DNA from: JAFLCM01 sp964510955
Lineage (GTDB): Bacteria > Planctomycetota > Phycisphaerae > Phycisphaerales > UBA1924
Reading direction: 5' to 3'
DNA length: 64,000 bases
NCBI GenBank assembly: GCA_964510955.1
Contig: CAZEDW010000001.1
Span: 170,253 to 234,252 of the forward strand
Shown here: positions 12,039 to 20,341 of the stretch, piece by piece
How the letters are laid out: the number at the start of each line of letters is the position of its first letter
Numbering within the stretch: position 1 is the first letter of the stretch
Made by a program: the position numbers and the translations under genes
Notes under the pieces: generated by a model
What the model was told of the DNA's origin: nothing
What the model saw: only the letters and a program-made list of their open reading frames with translations
The model's database searches: none

Positions 12039-13274
12039 ATGAAGACCCGCATCCACCCCATCGCTCCCGCCGTTCTGCTCACCGTCGCGGCCGCCGCCAA
12101 CGCCCAGTCGTTCACCCCCACCGGCGACCTGCCCGGCGGCACCTTCTACAGCCAGACCGCCTTCGTCTCGCCCGACGGTGTGTTCGCCTCCGGCTTCTCC
12201 GATGTCGGCGCGGGCCAGCGCGGCTTCCGCTGGACCAAGGCCACCGGCAGCATCGAGCTGAGCGGGCTCCCGGCCAACGTGACCGATGGCAGGGCGTATG
12301 GGATTTCCGGCGACGGCTCCGTCCTCATCGGCTTCATGGAGCAGGGCCCCAACACCGGCGTCTCATTCACCTGGACCCCCGGCGGCGGCATCGCGCTGCT
12401 CCCGTCCTGGGCCAACCACCCGACCGTCTTCGCCCTCGACATGTCCTACGACGGCACCACCATCTCGGGCACCACCGGCAACGCCGCCGGGGAGTCGCAC
12501 CCGTTCCGCCTCGTCAACGGCATCTACACCGAGATCCCCAATCTCGCCGGCTCGAGCTACGGCGTGGGCTACGGCCTGAGCGGCAACGGCGCCACCGTCG
12601 TTGGCTTCAGCAGCGTCGGCACCGACCACCGCGCCATCCGCTGGTCGCAGGCCGGCGGCACCATCTACCTCGGCGACCTCGCCGGCGGCCTCACCTACAG
12701 CGAAGCCACCGGCGTCTCCTACGACGGACGCACCATCGTGGGCGGCTCGTACGGCGCGGGCGGCGAGGAACCGTTCATCTGGACGGCCGCCAACGGCATG
12801 GTCGGCCTCGGCAACTTCCCGTCCCCGGTCCCCAACGGCGAGGCCAGCGCATGCTCGGGCGACGGGTCGGTCGTGGTCGGGCACTCCCGCGCGGGCAACG
12901 ACTACACCGCGTTCATCTGGGACGCCGCCCACGGCATGCGGACCCTCGCCGCCGCCCTCAGCAGCGCCGGCGCCCCGCTGCCCCACGGCTGGACGCTCAC
13001 CTACGCCCAGGGCATTTCCTATGACGGCAATACCGTCGTCGGCGTCGGCATCAACCCCCAAGGCAACACCGAGGGCTTCGTCGCCCAGTTCCGCAAGCCC
13101 TGCCCCGGCGACCTCAACCAGGACGGCGTCATCAACACCGCCGACCTCACCATCCTGCTGGGCAACTTCGGCAAGTCGGTGATCCCCCTGCTCGGCGGCG
13201 ACCTCGACGGCAACGCCACCGTCAACACCCCCGACCTGGTCACCTTCCTCGCCAAGTTCGGCACCGCCTGCTGA
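12039..13274 (+). CDS. Exported HAF-repeat protein with GC-type dockerin
   Basis: 411 residues. The ATG at 12039 begins a signal peptide (MKTRIHPIAPAVLLTVAAAANAQ). Residues about 25-345 are repeats of the HAF kind, each with a G-x-S-x-D-G-x-x-x-x-G turn and an F-x-W-T strand, likely a beta-propeller. The last 60 residues are a dockerin-like pair that begins and ends with cysteine: DLNQDGVINTADLTILLGNF (calcium loop D-x-N-x-D-G) and a weaker second copy, DLDGNATVNTPDLVTFLAKF, with Asn in place of the last loop acid. Such GC-type dockerins are a hallmark of Phycisphaerae exported proteins. Partner cohesins are not known here. Confidence 0.85.
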   Translation: MKTRIHPIAPAVLLTVAAAANAQSFTPTGDLPGGTFYSQTAFVSPDGVFASGFSDVGAGQRGFRWTKATGSIELSGLPANVTDGRAYGISGDGSVLIGFMEQGPNTGVSFTWTPGGGIALLPSWANHPTVFALDMSYDGTTISGTTGNAAGESHPFRLVNGIYTEIPNLAGSSYGVGYGLSGNGATVVGFSSVGTDHRAIRWSQAGGTIYLGDLAGGLTYSEATGVSYDGRTIVGGSYGAGGEEPFIWTAANGMVGLGNFPSPVPNGEASACSGDGSVVVGHSRAGNDYTAFIWDAAHGMRTLAAALSSAGAPLPHGWTLTYAQGISYDGNTVVGVGINPQGNTEGFVAQFRKPCPGDLNQDGVINTADLTILLGNFGKSVIPLLGGDLDGNATVNTPDLVTFLAKFGTAC

Positions 13275-13301
13275 AGCCGGCACCTCGGACGCCGCACCAA
13301 C

Positions 13302-13332
13302 GCCCCGGGCCTCGCGCCCGGGGCTGTTTCTT
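13302..13332. terminator. Rho-independent terminator between convergent genes
   Basis: A 9-bp perfect stem (GCCCCGGGC with GCCCGGGGC) with a 5-base loop is followed by TGTTTCTT. It lies 27 bases after the HAF/dockerin gene and 11 bases before the end of hutI on the other strand, so it may serve both. Confidence 0.8.
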
Positions 13333-13343
13333 GCGCGAGCACA

Positions 13344-14675
13344 TCAGCTGTTGTTGTGGCACACGCGGCCCCCGCACACCACCGCGTCCACCGGGTTGCC
13401 GCCGAACTCATACGCGAGCATCCGCTCATCGGCGTGACGCAGCAGCACGAGATCGGCCCTTGCGCCCGGCGCGATGACGCCGCGATCAGGGAACCCCAGC
13501 AGCGCTGCGGCGTTCCGCGTGCACGCCGCGATCGCCTCGCCGGGTGTCAACCCAAGGACGCGAACCGCCAGCGCCACCGCCATCGGCATCGAGCCGCACG
13601 GGGCCGAGCCGGGGTTGAGGTTGGTGCCGATCACCAAGGCGCCACCCAAGTCCACGAACTTCCGCCCGTTCGCGTAACGCCCGTCGGTGTGGAATCCGGC
13701 GCACGGCAGCATCACGCCGAATGTCTCTGATTTCGCCAGCATCTCCAGCGACTCAGGGGTCGACGCTTCAAGATGGTCCACGCTCCGCGCCCCGTGCTCC
13801 ACCGCCCAGCGCGTCATCCCAAGGTCGTTGAACTGATCGGCGTGAACCCGGAACGGGTGCCCCAGCGACTTCGCCCGCGCAAACAACCGTGCGCCATCTT
13901 CGAGGCTCCACGCCCCCTGCTCGCAGTACGCATCGACGGCGACACCGGGAAACTCCCGGTGCACCGCGTCGAGCGTCTCGCCGACCGTCCGATCGATGAA
14001 CCCACCCCCTGACGCGTTCTGCTCCGGGTCCAGCGCGTGCCCGATCAGCGCCGTCGGCACCACGGTCTGCACCGTCGCCCCTTGATGCCTCGATGCCCTG
14101 ATCCCTTGATGCCTCCCCGTGACCACCGCCAGCATCTTCAACTCGTCCGCTGTCGTCAGCCCGTATCCGCTCTTAACCTCGACGGTGGTCGTCCCCTCGC
14201 GCAGCATGGCCGTCAATCGCGCGTCCAGCGACTCCGCGAGCGCCTCGGCGGAAGCCGCCCGCACCGCCCGCACCGTGGACATGATCCCCCCGCCCGCCTT
14301 GAGGATGTCCAGGTACGCCACGCCGCGGCGCTTCATGTCCCACTCGTCCAGCCGATCGCCAGCCCACAGCGCGTGCGTGTGCGCATCGATGAACCCCGGC
14401 ATGAGCACACGCCCGGCGGCGTCGATCTCGTCCGTCGGCCCGCGCGGCGCGTGAGCCGGTCCACCGGGGCGGTTGATCGCCGTGACGCTGTCGCCCTCCA
14501 CCACGACATCCGCCCGCGCGACCACGCCCAGTTCGCCGAGCATCGCGCCCCGCAGCGGCGTGCCGGCCCAGCCCCCCGCGGGCCGCGTGCCGCACGCCAA
14601 CGCGCCGCCGAGCGCCACCGGCGCCGCCCCGGGCGTCAGCGTCAGCACGCGCGCATTGCGGATGATCAGGCTCAT
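13344..14675 (-). CDS. hutI: Imidazolonepropionase (histidine degradation)
   Basis: 443 residues. It hydrolyses 4-imidazolone-5-propanoate to N-formimidoyl-glutamate. Amidohydrolase features are in order: MPGFIDAHTHALWAGDR (metal HxH), SGYGLTTADELKML, VDAYCEQGAWSLEDG (catalytic Glu), HPFRVHADQF (His) and VIGTNLNPGSAPCGSM near residue 375. In characterised HutI the last motif is TDxNPG, and its Asp is a metal ligand; here it is Asn (codon AAC). Otherwise the sequence is full length and well conserved. It starts 13 bases after hutG. HutH and HutU are not in the window. Two low-complexity inserts lie near the N-terminus and around residue 195. Confidence 0.9.
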   Translation of the reverse strand: MSLIIRNARVLTLTPGAAPVALGGALACGTRPAGGWAGTPLRGAMLGELGVVARADVVVEGDSVTAINRPGGPAHAPRGPTDEIDAAGRVLMPGFIDAHTHALWAGDRLDEWDMKRRGVAYLDILKAGGGIMSTVRAVRAASAEALAESLDARLTAMLREGTTTVEVKSGYGLTTADELKMLAVVTGRHQGIRASRHQGATVQTVVPTALIGHALDPEQNASGGGFIDRTVGETLDAVHREFPGVAVDAYCEQGAWSLEDGARLFARAKSLGHPFRVHADQFNDLGMTRWAVEHGARSVDHLEASTPESLEMLAKSETFGVMLPCAGFHTDGRYANGRKFVDLGGALVIGTNLNPGSAPCGSMPMAVALAVRVLGLTPGEAIAACTRNAAALLGFPDRGVIAPGARADLVLLRHADERMLAYEFGGNPVDAVVCGGRVCHNNS

Positions 14676-14688
14676 GCCCTGAGTCCCC

Positions 14689-15678
14689 TCACAGCGCCCG
14701 CTCCGAGAACCCGCGGATGAAACTCAGGAACAAGAGCGCCGCGATCCGCGCCGTCCGCCCCCCGGGCCCCGCCGGCTTGTCGTGCGGCGGGCACAGCTCC
14801 ATCAGATCGAAATGCCGCACCGCGTGGTGCTCGCCCGCCTCGCGCGCCAGTTGCTCCACCTGGCGGACCGACAGCCCCATGGGGTTCATCGCGCTCACGC
14901 CCGGGGCCGACGCGGCGTCGATCGAATCCAGATCAATCGAAACGAACCCCGCCCCGAACCGGCTGGGCGACCCGACCGCCGCCCGCCTCATGCAGCGCGC
15001 AAACGTGTCGTGCTCTGAGATGCCGTACTCGATTACGCTCTCGACGCCGATGATCCGCGCCCCGCGCGACGTGAGCCACTCGCAGTGCTCGCGCGTGTTG
15101 GCGAACAGCCCGGCCCCCACCACGGTGAACTTCCGGGGGTCCAGCAGCCCGCCCTCTATCAGCGAGCGGAACACCATCCCACTTCCGGGGGTGTCGCGCA
15201 CATCGAGGTGGGCGTCGACGCTGATGCCCCCCACCGGCGGCGCGTGATCGCCGCCCGAGTGCGCCAGCGCCCGCACCGTGGCGAACGTGAGATCGTGCCC
15301 ACCTCCAACGCACACCGGCACCAGCCCCATCGCGTGGACCGCGTCCAACGCCTCGGTCACCCGCGCGTGCGTCTTGGCCAGCGCCGCGGCGTCGCTGCCG
15401 GGGGCCGGCTCGACGTCGCCCGCGTCGAACACCGGCACGTCCAACTCCAGCTCGTTCTCCTGATCCCACGAGGTGCCGTAACGGGCCAGCGCCGCCCGGA
15501 AGCACGTCGGGCCTTCCGCCGCGCCGGGGCGGCCGTTGTTCAACCGCACGCCGAGGTCGTCCGGCAACCCCACCAGCGCAACCCGTGCCCCCTCGGGTTT
15601 GTCGCGCCGGATCGATTCCGCGAACCGTCCCGACGAGATGTCGGGCCAGACGCCGGGTTTGACATGCGGGATCGTCAC
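14689..15678 (-). CDS. hutG: Formimidoylglutamase / arginase-family hydrolase
   Basis: 329 residues from the GTG at 15678; the frame is open to 15795 but that part overlaps an inverted repeat and looks non-coding. Arginase-fold metal motifs are all present: CVGGGHDLTF, SVDAHLDVRD and SIDLDSID, which together bind two Mn ions. Upstream of hutI in one operon, the substrate is best taken as N-formimidoyl-glutamate, giving glutamate and formamide. Agmatinase or another ureohydrolase activity cannot be excluded from sequence alone. Confidence 0.87.
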   Translation of the reverse strand: MTIPHVKPGVWPDISSGRFAESIRRDKPEGARVALVGLPDDLGVRLNNGRPGAAEGPTCFRAALARYGTSWDQENELELDVPVFDAGDVEPAPGSDAAALAKTHARVTEALDAVHAMGLVPVCVGGGHDLTFATVRALAHSGGDHAPPVGGISVDAHLDVRDTPGSGMVFRSLIEGGLLDPRKFTVVGAGLFANTREHCEWLTSRGARIIGVESVIEYGISEHDTFARCMRRAAVGSPSRFGAGFVSIDLDSIDAASAPGVSAMNPMGLSVRQVEQLAREAGEHHAVRHFDLMELCPPHDKPAGPGGRTARIAALLFLSFIRGFSERAL

Positions 15679-15721
15679 GCCGAAGAGTGTATCGGTCGAT
15701 CCGGAATCTTGGATGTCGAAT

Positions 15722-15788
15722 GTGGGATGTCGGATGGTCCGAGCGCGCATCCGGCCGTTTCCCCCACCTCCCACATCCGACATCCCAC
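15722..15788. repeat. 15-bp perfect inverted repeat
   Basis: GTGGGATGTCGGATG at 15722-15736 is repeated in inverted orientation at 15774-15788, with 37 bases between. A shorter outer pair (AATGTGGG at 15719-15726, CCCACATT at 15791-15798) lies around it. It fills the space between the divergent hutG and mlaE genes. It could be a small dispersed element, a hairpin in either leader, or an operator. Confidence 0.8.
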
Positions 15789-15819
15789 AACCCACATTCC
15801 CCCGCTACGCTCCCCCACC

Positions 15820-16626
15820 ATGGTCACCACCCTCGGGGCGGTCATCTTCCACGTCATCGGCCTGTTCGGCCAGTTCGCGGTCTTTACCCGCGACACGCTC
15901 CGGGCCGTGCTGTTCCACCGGCGCGCGTGGGCCAAGTGGTCGCGCCTGGGCCCGCAGCTCTACTCCATCGGCTCGCGCTCGGTGCCCATGGTCGGGCTGA
16001 CCGGCCTGTTCATCGGCGCCATCCTCGTCATCGAGATGTACGCCCAGTTCCGCCTCTGGAACCAGGAGCAGCGCCTCGGCGCCGTCACCAACATCTCCAT
16101 CATCAAGCAGATCGGCCCCGTGCTGGCGGCGGTCATGCTCGCCGGGCGCATCGGCTGCTCGCTCACCGCCGAGCTGGGCTCGATGCGCGTCACCGACCAG
16201 CTCGACGCCATGCGCGTCATGGCCGCCGACCCCGTCAAGGTGCTCGTCGCCCCCAGGGTGGTCGCCTGCGTCGTCATGATCCCCATCCTCACCGTCGCCT
16301 CCAACCTCTGCGGCGTCATGGGGAGCTGGTTCTGCTGCGTCAAGCTCTACGGCGTCAACGCCGAGGCCTACTGGCGCTACACCGCCGAGTTCATCGACTG
16401 GTACAGCGTCACCAACGGCATCATCAAGAGCTTCTTCTTCGGCGCCGCCATCGGCCTCATCGCCTGCTTCAAGGGCTTCACCTGCCGCCCCGGCGCCCAC
16501 GGCGTCGGCCGGGCCACCACCGAGGGCTTCGTGCTGAGCTTCCTCAGCATCGTGGTGATCAACCTGGTGCTGGCGAAGCTGCTGAACGACATTGATCTGT
16601 TGCGGCGGGGGGTGATTGTGGTGTGA
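15820..16626 (+). CDS. mlaE: MlaE/YrbE-type ABC transporter permease
   Basis: 268 residues with the usual five or six membrane segments. The signature GSMRVTDQLDAMRVMAADPV, in the cytoplasmic loop that contacts the ATPase, is typical of the MlaE family, as are the preceding LAGRIGCSLTAELG and the C-terminal FKGFTCRPGAHGVGRATTEG. MlaE works with an ATPase (MlaF) and an MCE protein (MlaD) to move phospholipids between the membranes. Neither partner is beside it; the next gene is an arsenite pump. It must pair with products encoded elsewhere. Confidence 0.9.
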   Translation: MVTTLGAVIFHVIGLFGQFAVFTRDTLRAVLFHRRAWAKWSRLGPQLYSIGSRSVPMVGLTGLFIGAILVIEMYAQFRLWNQEQRLGAVTNISIIKQIGPVLAAVMLAGRIGCSLTAELGSMRVTDQLDAMRVMAADPVKVLVAPRVVACVVMIPILTVASNLCGVMGSWFCCVKLYGVNAEAYWRYTAEFIDWYSVTNGIIKSFFFGAAIGLIACFKGFTCRPGAHGVGRATTEGFVLSFLSIVVINLVLAKLLNDIDLLRRGVIVV

Positions 16627-16737
16627 GGGGGGGACAACAGGTCCCGTTGGGCTACCGTCATGCCCTCAGCACCAACGTCAGCGAAGGCCTCGTCCATCTG
16701 GTGGCACGGCGGGTGGCACTGGCGAATACCGACGTAT

Positions 16738-16771
16738 TTCGGGTGCCACTGGGGGCTTGCCCCCCCAGTGG
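16738..16771. repeat. Repeat unit with GC-rich hairpin, copy 1
   Basis: TTCGGGTGCCACTGGGGGC at 16738-16756 matches 22922-22940 at 18 of 19 bases. Here it runs into a 10-bp perfect hairpin (16746-16755 with 16762-16771, 6-base loop). A partly matching GTGGCAC lies about 30 bases upstream in inverted orientation. No T-run follows. It sits between mlaE and the arsenite pump, so it may end mlaE transcription, but the second copy suggests an interspersed repeat. Confidence 0.7.
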
Positions 16772-16900
16772 ATCGTGTCGAATGGTGCAGTGTGGCAGCC
16801 GCATGGGGCAAAGGGCACCCGACAATCGAAGCCGGGCGATCGACGCCGTGCCGCGATCTTCGTCGCGAACCGGAGTATCCCCGCCGAGCTACGCTGAGGC

Positions 16901-18013
16901 ATGCCACCCACTACGGCAAACGCCGCGCGCCATGCCAGCACCGGCGGCGTGTGCCCCGCCGCCCCGTCCAAGCGACTCGCATTCCTTGACCGCTACCTCA
17001 CGCTCTGGATATTCCTCGCGATGGGCGCGGGCGTGGCGATCGGGCGGCTCGTGCCCGGTGTGACCGGCGCGATCGACCGCGTCACCGTCGGCACGACCAA
17101 CATCCCCATCGCCATCGGCCTCATCCTCATGATGTACCCGCCGCTGGCCAAGGTCCGCTACGAGGAACTGCCGCGCATCTTCAAGGACTGGAAGATCCTC
17201 GCGCTCTCGCTCGTGCAGAACTGGGTCGTCGGCCCGGCCCTGATGTTCGCCCTCGCCGCCATTTTTCTGCACGACAAGCCCGAGTACATGCTCGGACTCA
17301 TCATGGTGGGGCTGGCCCGGTGCATCGCGATGGTGCTGGTCTGGAACGACCTGGCCAAGGGGAGCGCCGAGTACGCCGCGGGCCTGGTCGCGTTCAACAG
17401 CATCTTCCAGGTGCTCTTCTTCGGCGTCTACGCCTGGGTTTTCATGACCTGGCTCCCGCCGCTGGTGGGCCTCAGGGGCGTCGTGGTCGACGTGAGCATG
17501 GCGAGCATCTTCAGGAGTGTTCTGATCTACCTGGGCATTCCGTTCTTTGCGGGGATGCTCACGCGGTTCATCCTGCGGCCCATCAAGGGCGACGCCTGGT
17601 ACACACGGCGATTCCTGCCGAGGATCGCCCCCGTCACGCTGGTGGCCCTGCTCTTCACGATCGTGGTGATGTTCAGCCTCAAGGGCGACCGCATCGTGGC
17701 CGAGCCGCTCGACATCCTGCGGATCGCGGCGCCGCTGGTGCTCTACTTCGTCATCATGTTCTTCGCGTCGTTTTTCATGGCCCGGCGCGTGGGAGCGGAC
17801 TACGAGCGTTCGGCGACGCTGGCCTTCACCGCCAGCGGCAACAACTTCGAGCTCGCCATCGCGGTGGCCATCTCCGTCTTCGGCATCACCTCGGGCGCGG
17901 CGTTCGCCACCGTCATCGGCCCCCTGGTCGAAGTCCCGGTGCTCATCGGGCTCGTCAGCGTGTCGCTGCGGCTGGGGCGGAGGTGGTTCGGTCTATCCGA
18001 TTCAACCGAGTGA
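16901..18013 (+). CDS. arsB: ACR3-family arsenite efflux transporter
   Basis: 370 residues, about ten membrane segments. The conserved cysteine needed for arsenite transport is in VGLARCIAMVLVWNDLAKG, and the conserved glutamate is in ASGNNFELAIAVAI. Both are diagnostic of ACR3 (bile acid/arsenite superfamily). The protein exports As(III), using the proton gradient. No arsR or arsC is adjacent, so this is not a standard ars operon. The first 25 residues are a hydrophilic extension. The gene is sometimes named acr3. Confidence 0.93.
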   Translation: MPPTTANAARHASTGGVCPAAPSKRLAFLDRYLTLWIFLAMGAGVAIGRLVPGVTGAIDRVTVGTTNIPIAIGLILMMYPPLAKVRYEELPRIFKDWKILALSLVQNWVVGPALMFALAAIFLHDKPEYMLGLIMVGLARCIAMVLVWNDLAKGSAEYAAGLVAFNSIFQVLFFGVYAWVFMTWLPPLVGLRGVVVDVSMASIFRSVLIYLGIPFFAGMLTRFILRPIKGDAWYTRRFLPRIAPVTLVALLFTIVVMFSLKGDRIVAEPLDILRIAAPLVLYFVIMFFASFFMARRVGADYERSATLAFTASGNNFELAIAVAISVFGITSGAAFATVIGPLVEVPVLIGLVSVSLRLGRRWFGLSDSTE

Positions 18014-18031
18014 ACTCTCGCGGGAGACGCC

Positions 18032-18760
18032 CTATTCGCCCACGCGCAGCACGCTCCCCGCGCCCACGCGAAGCGAGTCGGCGTGGGCGGTGACAGTGCG
18101 GCCGTCCCGCATCAAGATTGCGTGCGCGTGCAAGGCCGTCCCGTGGTGCGTCAGTTCACCCTCGCGCCCCGGGGCGAAGATGCCGATGATCCGCGCCGAT
18201 TCGCCGGGCGCAACGGTCAGTCGGGCGGGGTGGGCGTCTGCGTCCGCGCTCGGGCACGAGCCATCAATCACGTGTAGCTCCAGTGCCGCCGACCGCGAGT
18301 CGATCGTGAAGACAAATGGACGCTCCGCCGCGTGGCGCCCGCCGAGGCCGTGCGCCACCGCCAGCGCCCGGATCGCATCTTCCAACGCGTCGCCCTCCAA
18401 GTCGCCCTCGCTGGGCGCGATCGTCCGCTCGTGCCAGCGCGGCACGCGCGCGAGCGTGAGCAGGGTGGCGAGGTGCGCGGCGGCGGGCGCCGGGCCGCTG
18501 GTCCGCAGGCCAGCGGGCGTCGCGCGCGTGATCCAGACGCTCCCGTCGTCGATCGTGACCTCGCCCAGCAGCCCCGACATCGCGCCCACGCCGTACAGGC
18601 CCGGGTGCGCCGCATCCGCCAGCGCGAAACGCGGCTGCGTCTGCCCCTCGCGCATCACCGCGCGCATCGCGCCGTACTGCCGAATCGAGCCGCCGGACTC
18701 GCGACTCGCCGCGCAGCCGCCCAGCATCGCCATCACACCCACGAGCGTCATCACCTTCAT
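18032..18760 (-). CDS. Acetolactate-decarboxylase-like lipoprotein
   Basis: 242 residues from the ATG at 18760, which begins a lipoprotein signal (VMTLVGVMAMLGGCAAS; lipobox cysteine near residue 16). The mature part follows the AlsD/BudA pattern: IRQYGAMRAVMREGQ at the start, then LYGVGAMSGLLGEVTI with the conserved Glu. A C-terminal HAH, followed 13 residues later by another His (in TVTAHAD), is the likely zinc site. Classical enzymes are cytoplasmic and make acetoin; this one would be in the periplasm, so its substrate may differ. It converges with the arsenite pump. The family call rests on motif order only. Confidence 0.6.
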   Translation of the reverse strand: MKVMTLVGVMAMLGGCAASRESGGSIRQYGAMRAVMREGQTQPRFALADAAHPGLYGVGAMSGLLGEVTIDDGSVWITRATPAGLRTSGPAPAAAHLATLLTLARVPRWHERTIAPSEGDLEGDALEDAIRALAVAHGLGGRHAAERPFVFTIDSRSAALELHVIDGSCPSADADAHPARLTVAPGESARIIGIFAPGREGELTHHGTALHAHAILMRDGRTVTAHADSLRVGAGSVLRVGE

Positions 18761-18924
18761 CACGGGAGCGTACCTCTGAGTCGTCGCCAACGCAGCAAGG
18801 TGCCACGATGAACCGTCTTCGGTCCGTCGTGCTCCCCCACTCGTAACCCCTGGCACGACGGATTTCGGACCGAGCGTGACATGGCAATATTTTCGGCTGC
18901 TCTAGCCACGGACCCACGCCAAGA

Positions 18925-18944
18925 CCAGAGAGAGGAGTCTCTGG
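18925..18944. terminator. Hairpin after glycine-rich gene
   Basis: CCAGAGA (18925-18931) pairs perfectly with TCTCTGG (18938-18944) across a 6-base loop. On the minus strand it lies 22 bases after the stop of the glycine-rich gene ending at 18967. There is no T-run, so terminator function is uncertain. Confidence 0.4.
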
Positions 18945-18966
18945 CCACGCCAACCAACAGAAGTCT

Positions 18967-19878
18967 TCAGTTCGCGGGCCACTGATTGGCCCCGCCACCC
19001 GCCGTAGATGAACGGCGGCGGCGGGACGCGACGACGGCCAACCCAAGCACACTGATCGTCCCCGGACCAGGCACCAGCGTGATGTCCAACTGGCCGCTCG
19101 CGGCGTAACTCAGGTCAGAGATGTCAGGGTTTGCTCCAGCCAAGATTTGCGGGTTGAGGGCGAACGGATCGAGGTATGAGCCGCCACCGCCGGCAACATC
19201 CGAGATCGAGCCTCCACATCCGCCGCTGTAACCCCCACCGCCGCCGCCGCCAAGGATGCCAGCTCCGCCGCCTCCAAATCCGCCAACAGTACCGGGGCCT
19301 GCCGCCGGACCACCGGGCCAACCGCCGTTCAGAAAGCTCAGGCCTCCATACTCACCACCCCCGCCATCACCAAAGTAGCCTCCTCCTCCGCCAGAGATGA
19401 ATGCAAACGTCCCGCCACCCCACCCCATCGTGCCGCCGTTGACGCCGCCGCCGTCCGTCCCGGCCAACCCGTCGCCGCCTCGCCGCGGATCGCGTCCCGA
19501 AGCCCCGCCGCCGCCGCCCGCGACGACAAGCGGGCGAGGCGTTGCGCCGTCAAGGACAACGAAGGTGCCACCGCCCCCGCCGCCGGCCGTTCCCGGCTCA
19601 CGACCGTTGAGCGCAGAACCGGCAATGAGAATCGACAGCGACGATCCCGCGTCAAGGTAGAAGTCGCCACAAACGAACGCCCCGCGGCCCCCGAGCACCC
19701 GCGTGGAATCGAAAACGGAGGGGGCTGACCCGCCATTGCCGCCATAGGCCGAGATGCGGTACACCCCGGTCTGAGGGGTGATCCACGTTTGAATCTGGCC
19801 TTGCGGCACAATCGTCTCCGCATGGGCCGTTGTGCATGCCATGCATGTCGCAATCAGAACAGCCGATATGTCGCGCAT
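18967..19878 (-). CDS. Exported glycine-rich protein with PEP-CTERM-like tail
   Basis: 303 residues. The ATG at 19878 is chosen because AAAGGAGC lies at proper distance; the ATG at 19884 would overlap the ribosome site. The signal peptide is MRDISAVLIATCMACTTAHA. Residues about 25-60 are strand-rich (QIQTWITPQTGVYRISAYGG), then long glycine runs reach to about residue 250. Near the C-terminus LVPGPGTISVLGLAVVASRR is a VPxPG motif, hydrophobic helix and Arg cluster, the layout of a PEP-CTERM-like sorting signal. The central glycine region resembles that of the protein ending at 3475. Probably an extracellular matrix or surface protein. Confidence 0.8.
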   Translation of the reverse strand: MRDISAVLIATCMACTTAHAETIVPQGQIQTWITPQTGVYRISAYGGNGGSAPSVFDSTRVLGGRGAFVCGDFYLDAGSSLSILIAGSALNGREPGTAGGGGGGTFVVLDGATPRPLVVAGGGGGASGRDPRRGGDGLAGTDGGGVNGGTMGWGGGTFAFISGGGGGYFGDGGGGEYGGLSFLNGGWPGGPAAGPGTVGGFGGGGAGILGGGGGGGYSGGCGGSISDVAGGGGSYLDPFALNPQILAGANPDISDLSYAASGQLDITLVPGPGTISVLGLAVVASRRRRSSTAGGGANQWPAN

Positions 19879-20341
19879 GAGCATGCTCCTTTGGTGCTCT
19901 CCGCTTCGCGGGAGCATCGCGCCAATGTTGCATAACACAGACAGGGAAAAGAGCGATGGCTATCTAACACTCACGAAGGCACGCTGATCATCCTATCGCG
20001 CCGTCCCCGCCGCACAACCCCCCGCCGACAGTTGCGCCCCTCGGAATCGCAACCCGGCGCTCTACATTGGCCGCCAGAATCGGCAATGAGATGCCCCTGG
20101 GGGTGTGCCGCCAGTGGGATTCGCAGCCAGCTGCAGATGGGGAACGCACAGGTTTCTCGTCACCAACCGCACCCGAGGGGCATCGATCGCCGAAACCGTC
20201 CCCCGTCATACCCGATTCACTCAATACGGGTTATCGGTACTTGACGGCCGAGAATCCTCTCAAAATGACCGCGCTTTTGTTGCATCGGCACCGGGGACGG
20301 GTATGCTCGCTCACACCCTTGCACCAGTGGAGAGAGTAACC
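19879..20341. other. Divergent intergenic region
   Basis: 463 bases between two divergent exported-protein genes. It must hold both promoters, but no sigma-70 pair with good spacing is evident. A TGCCCCTGGGGG near 20090 weakly recalls the repeat unit at 16738 and 22922. GGAGAGAG near 20331 is a probable ribosome site for the plus-strand gene. No RNA gene was recognised. Confidence 0.5.

Noticed and set aside
20241..20266. TTGACG...CAAAAT as a promoter for the gene at 20342
   Set aside because: The spacing is 14 bases, too short for a standard sigma-70 promoter.
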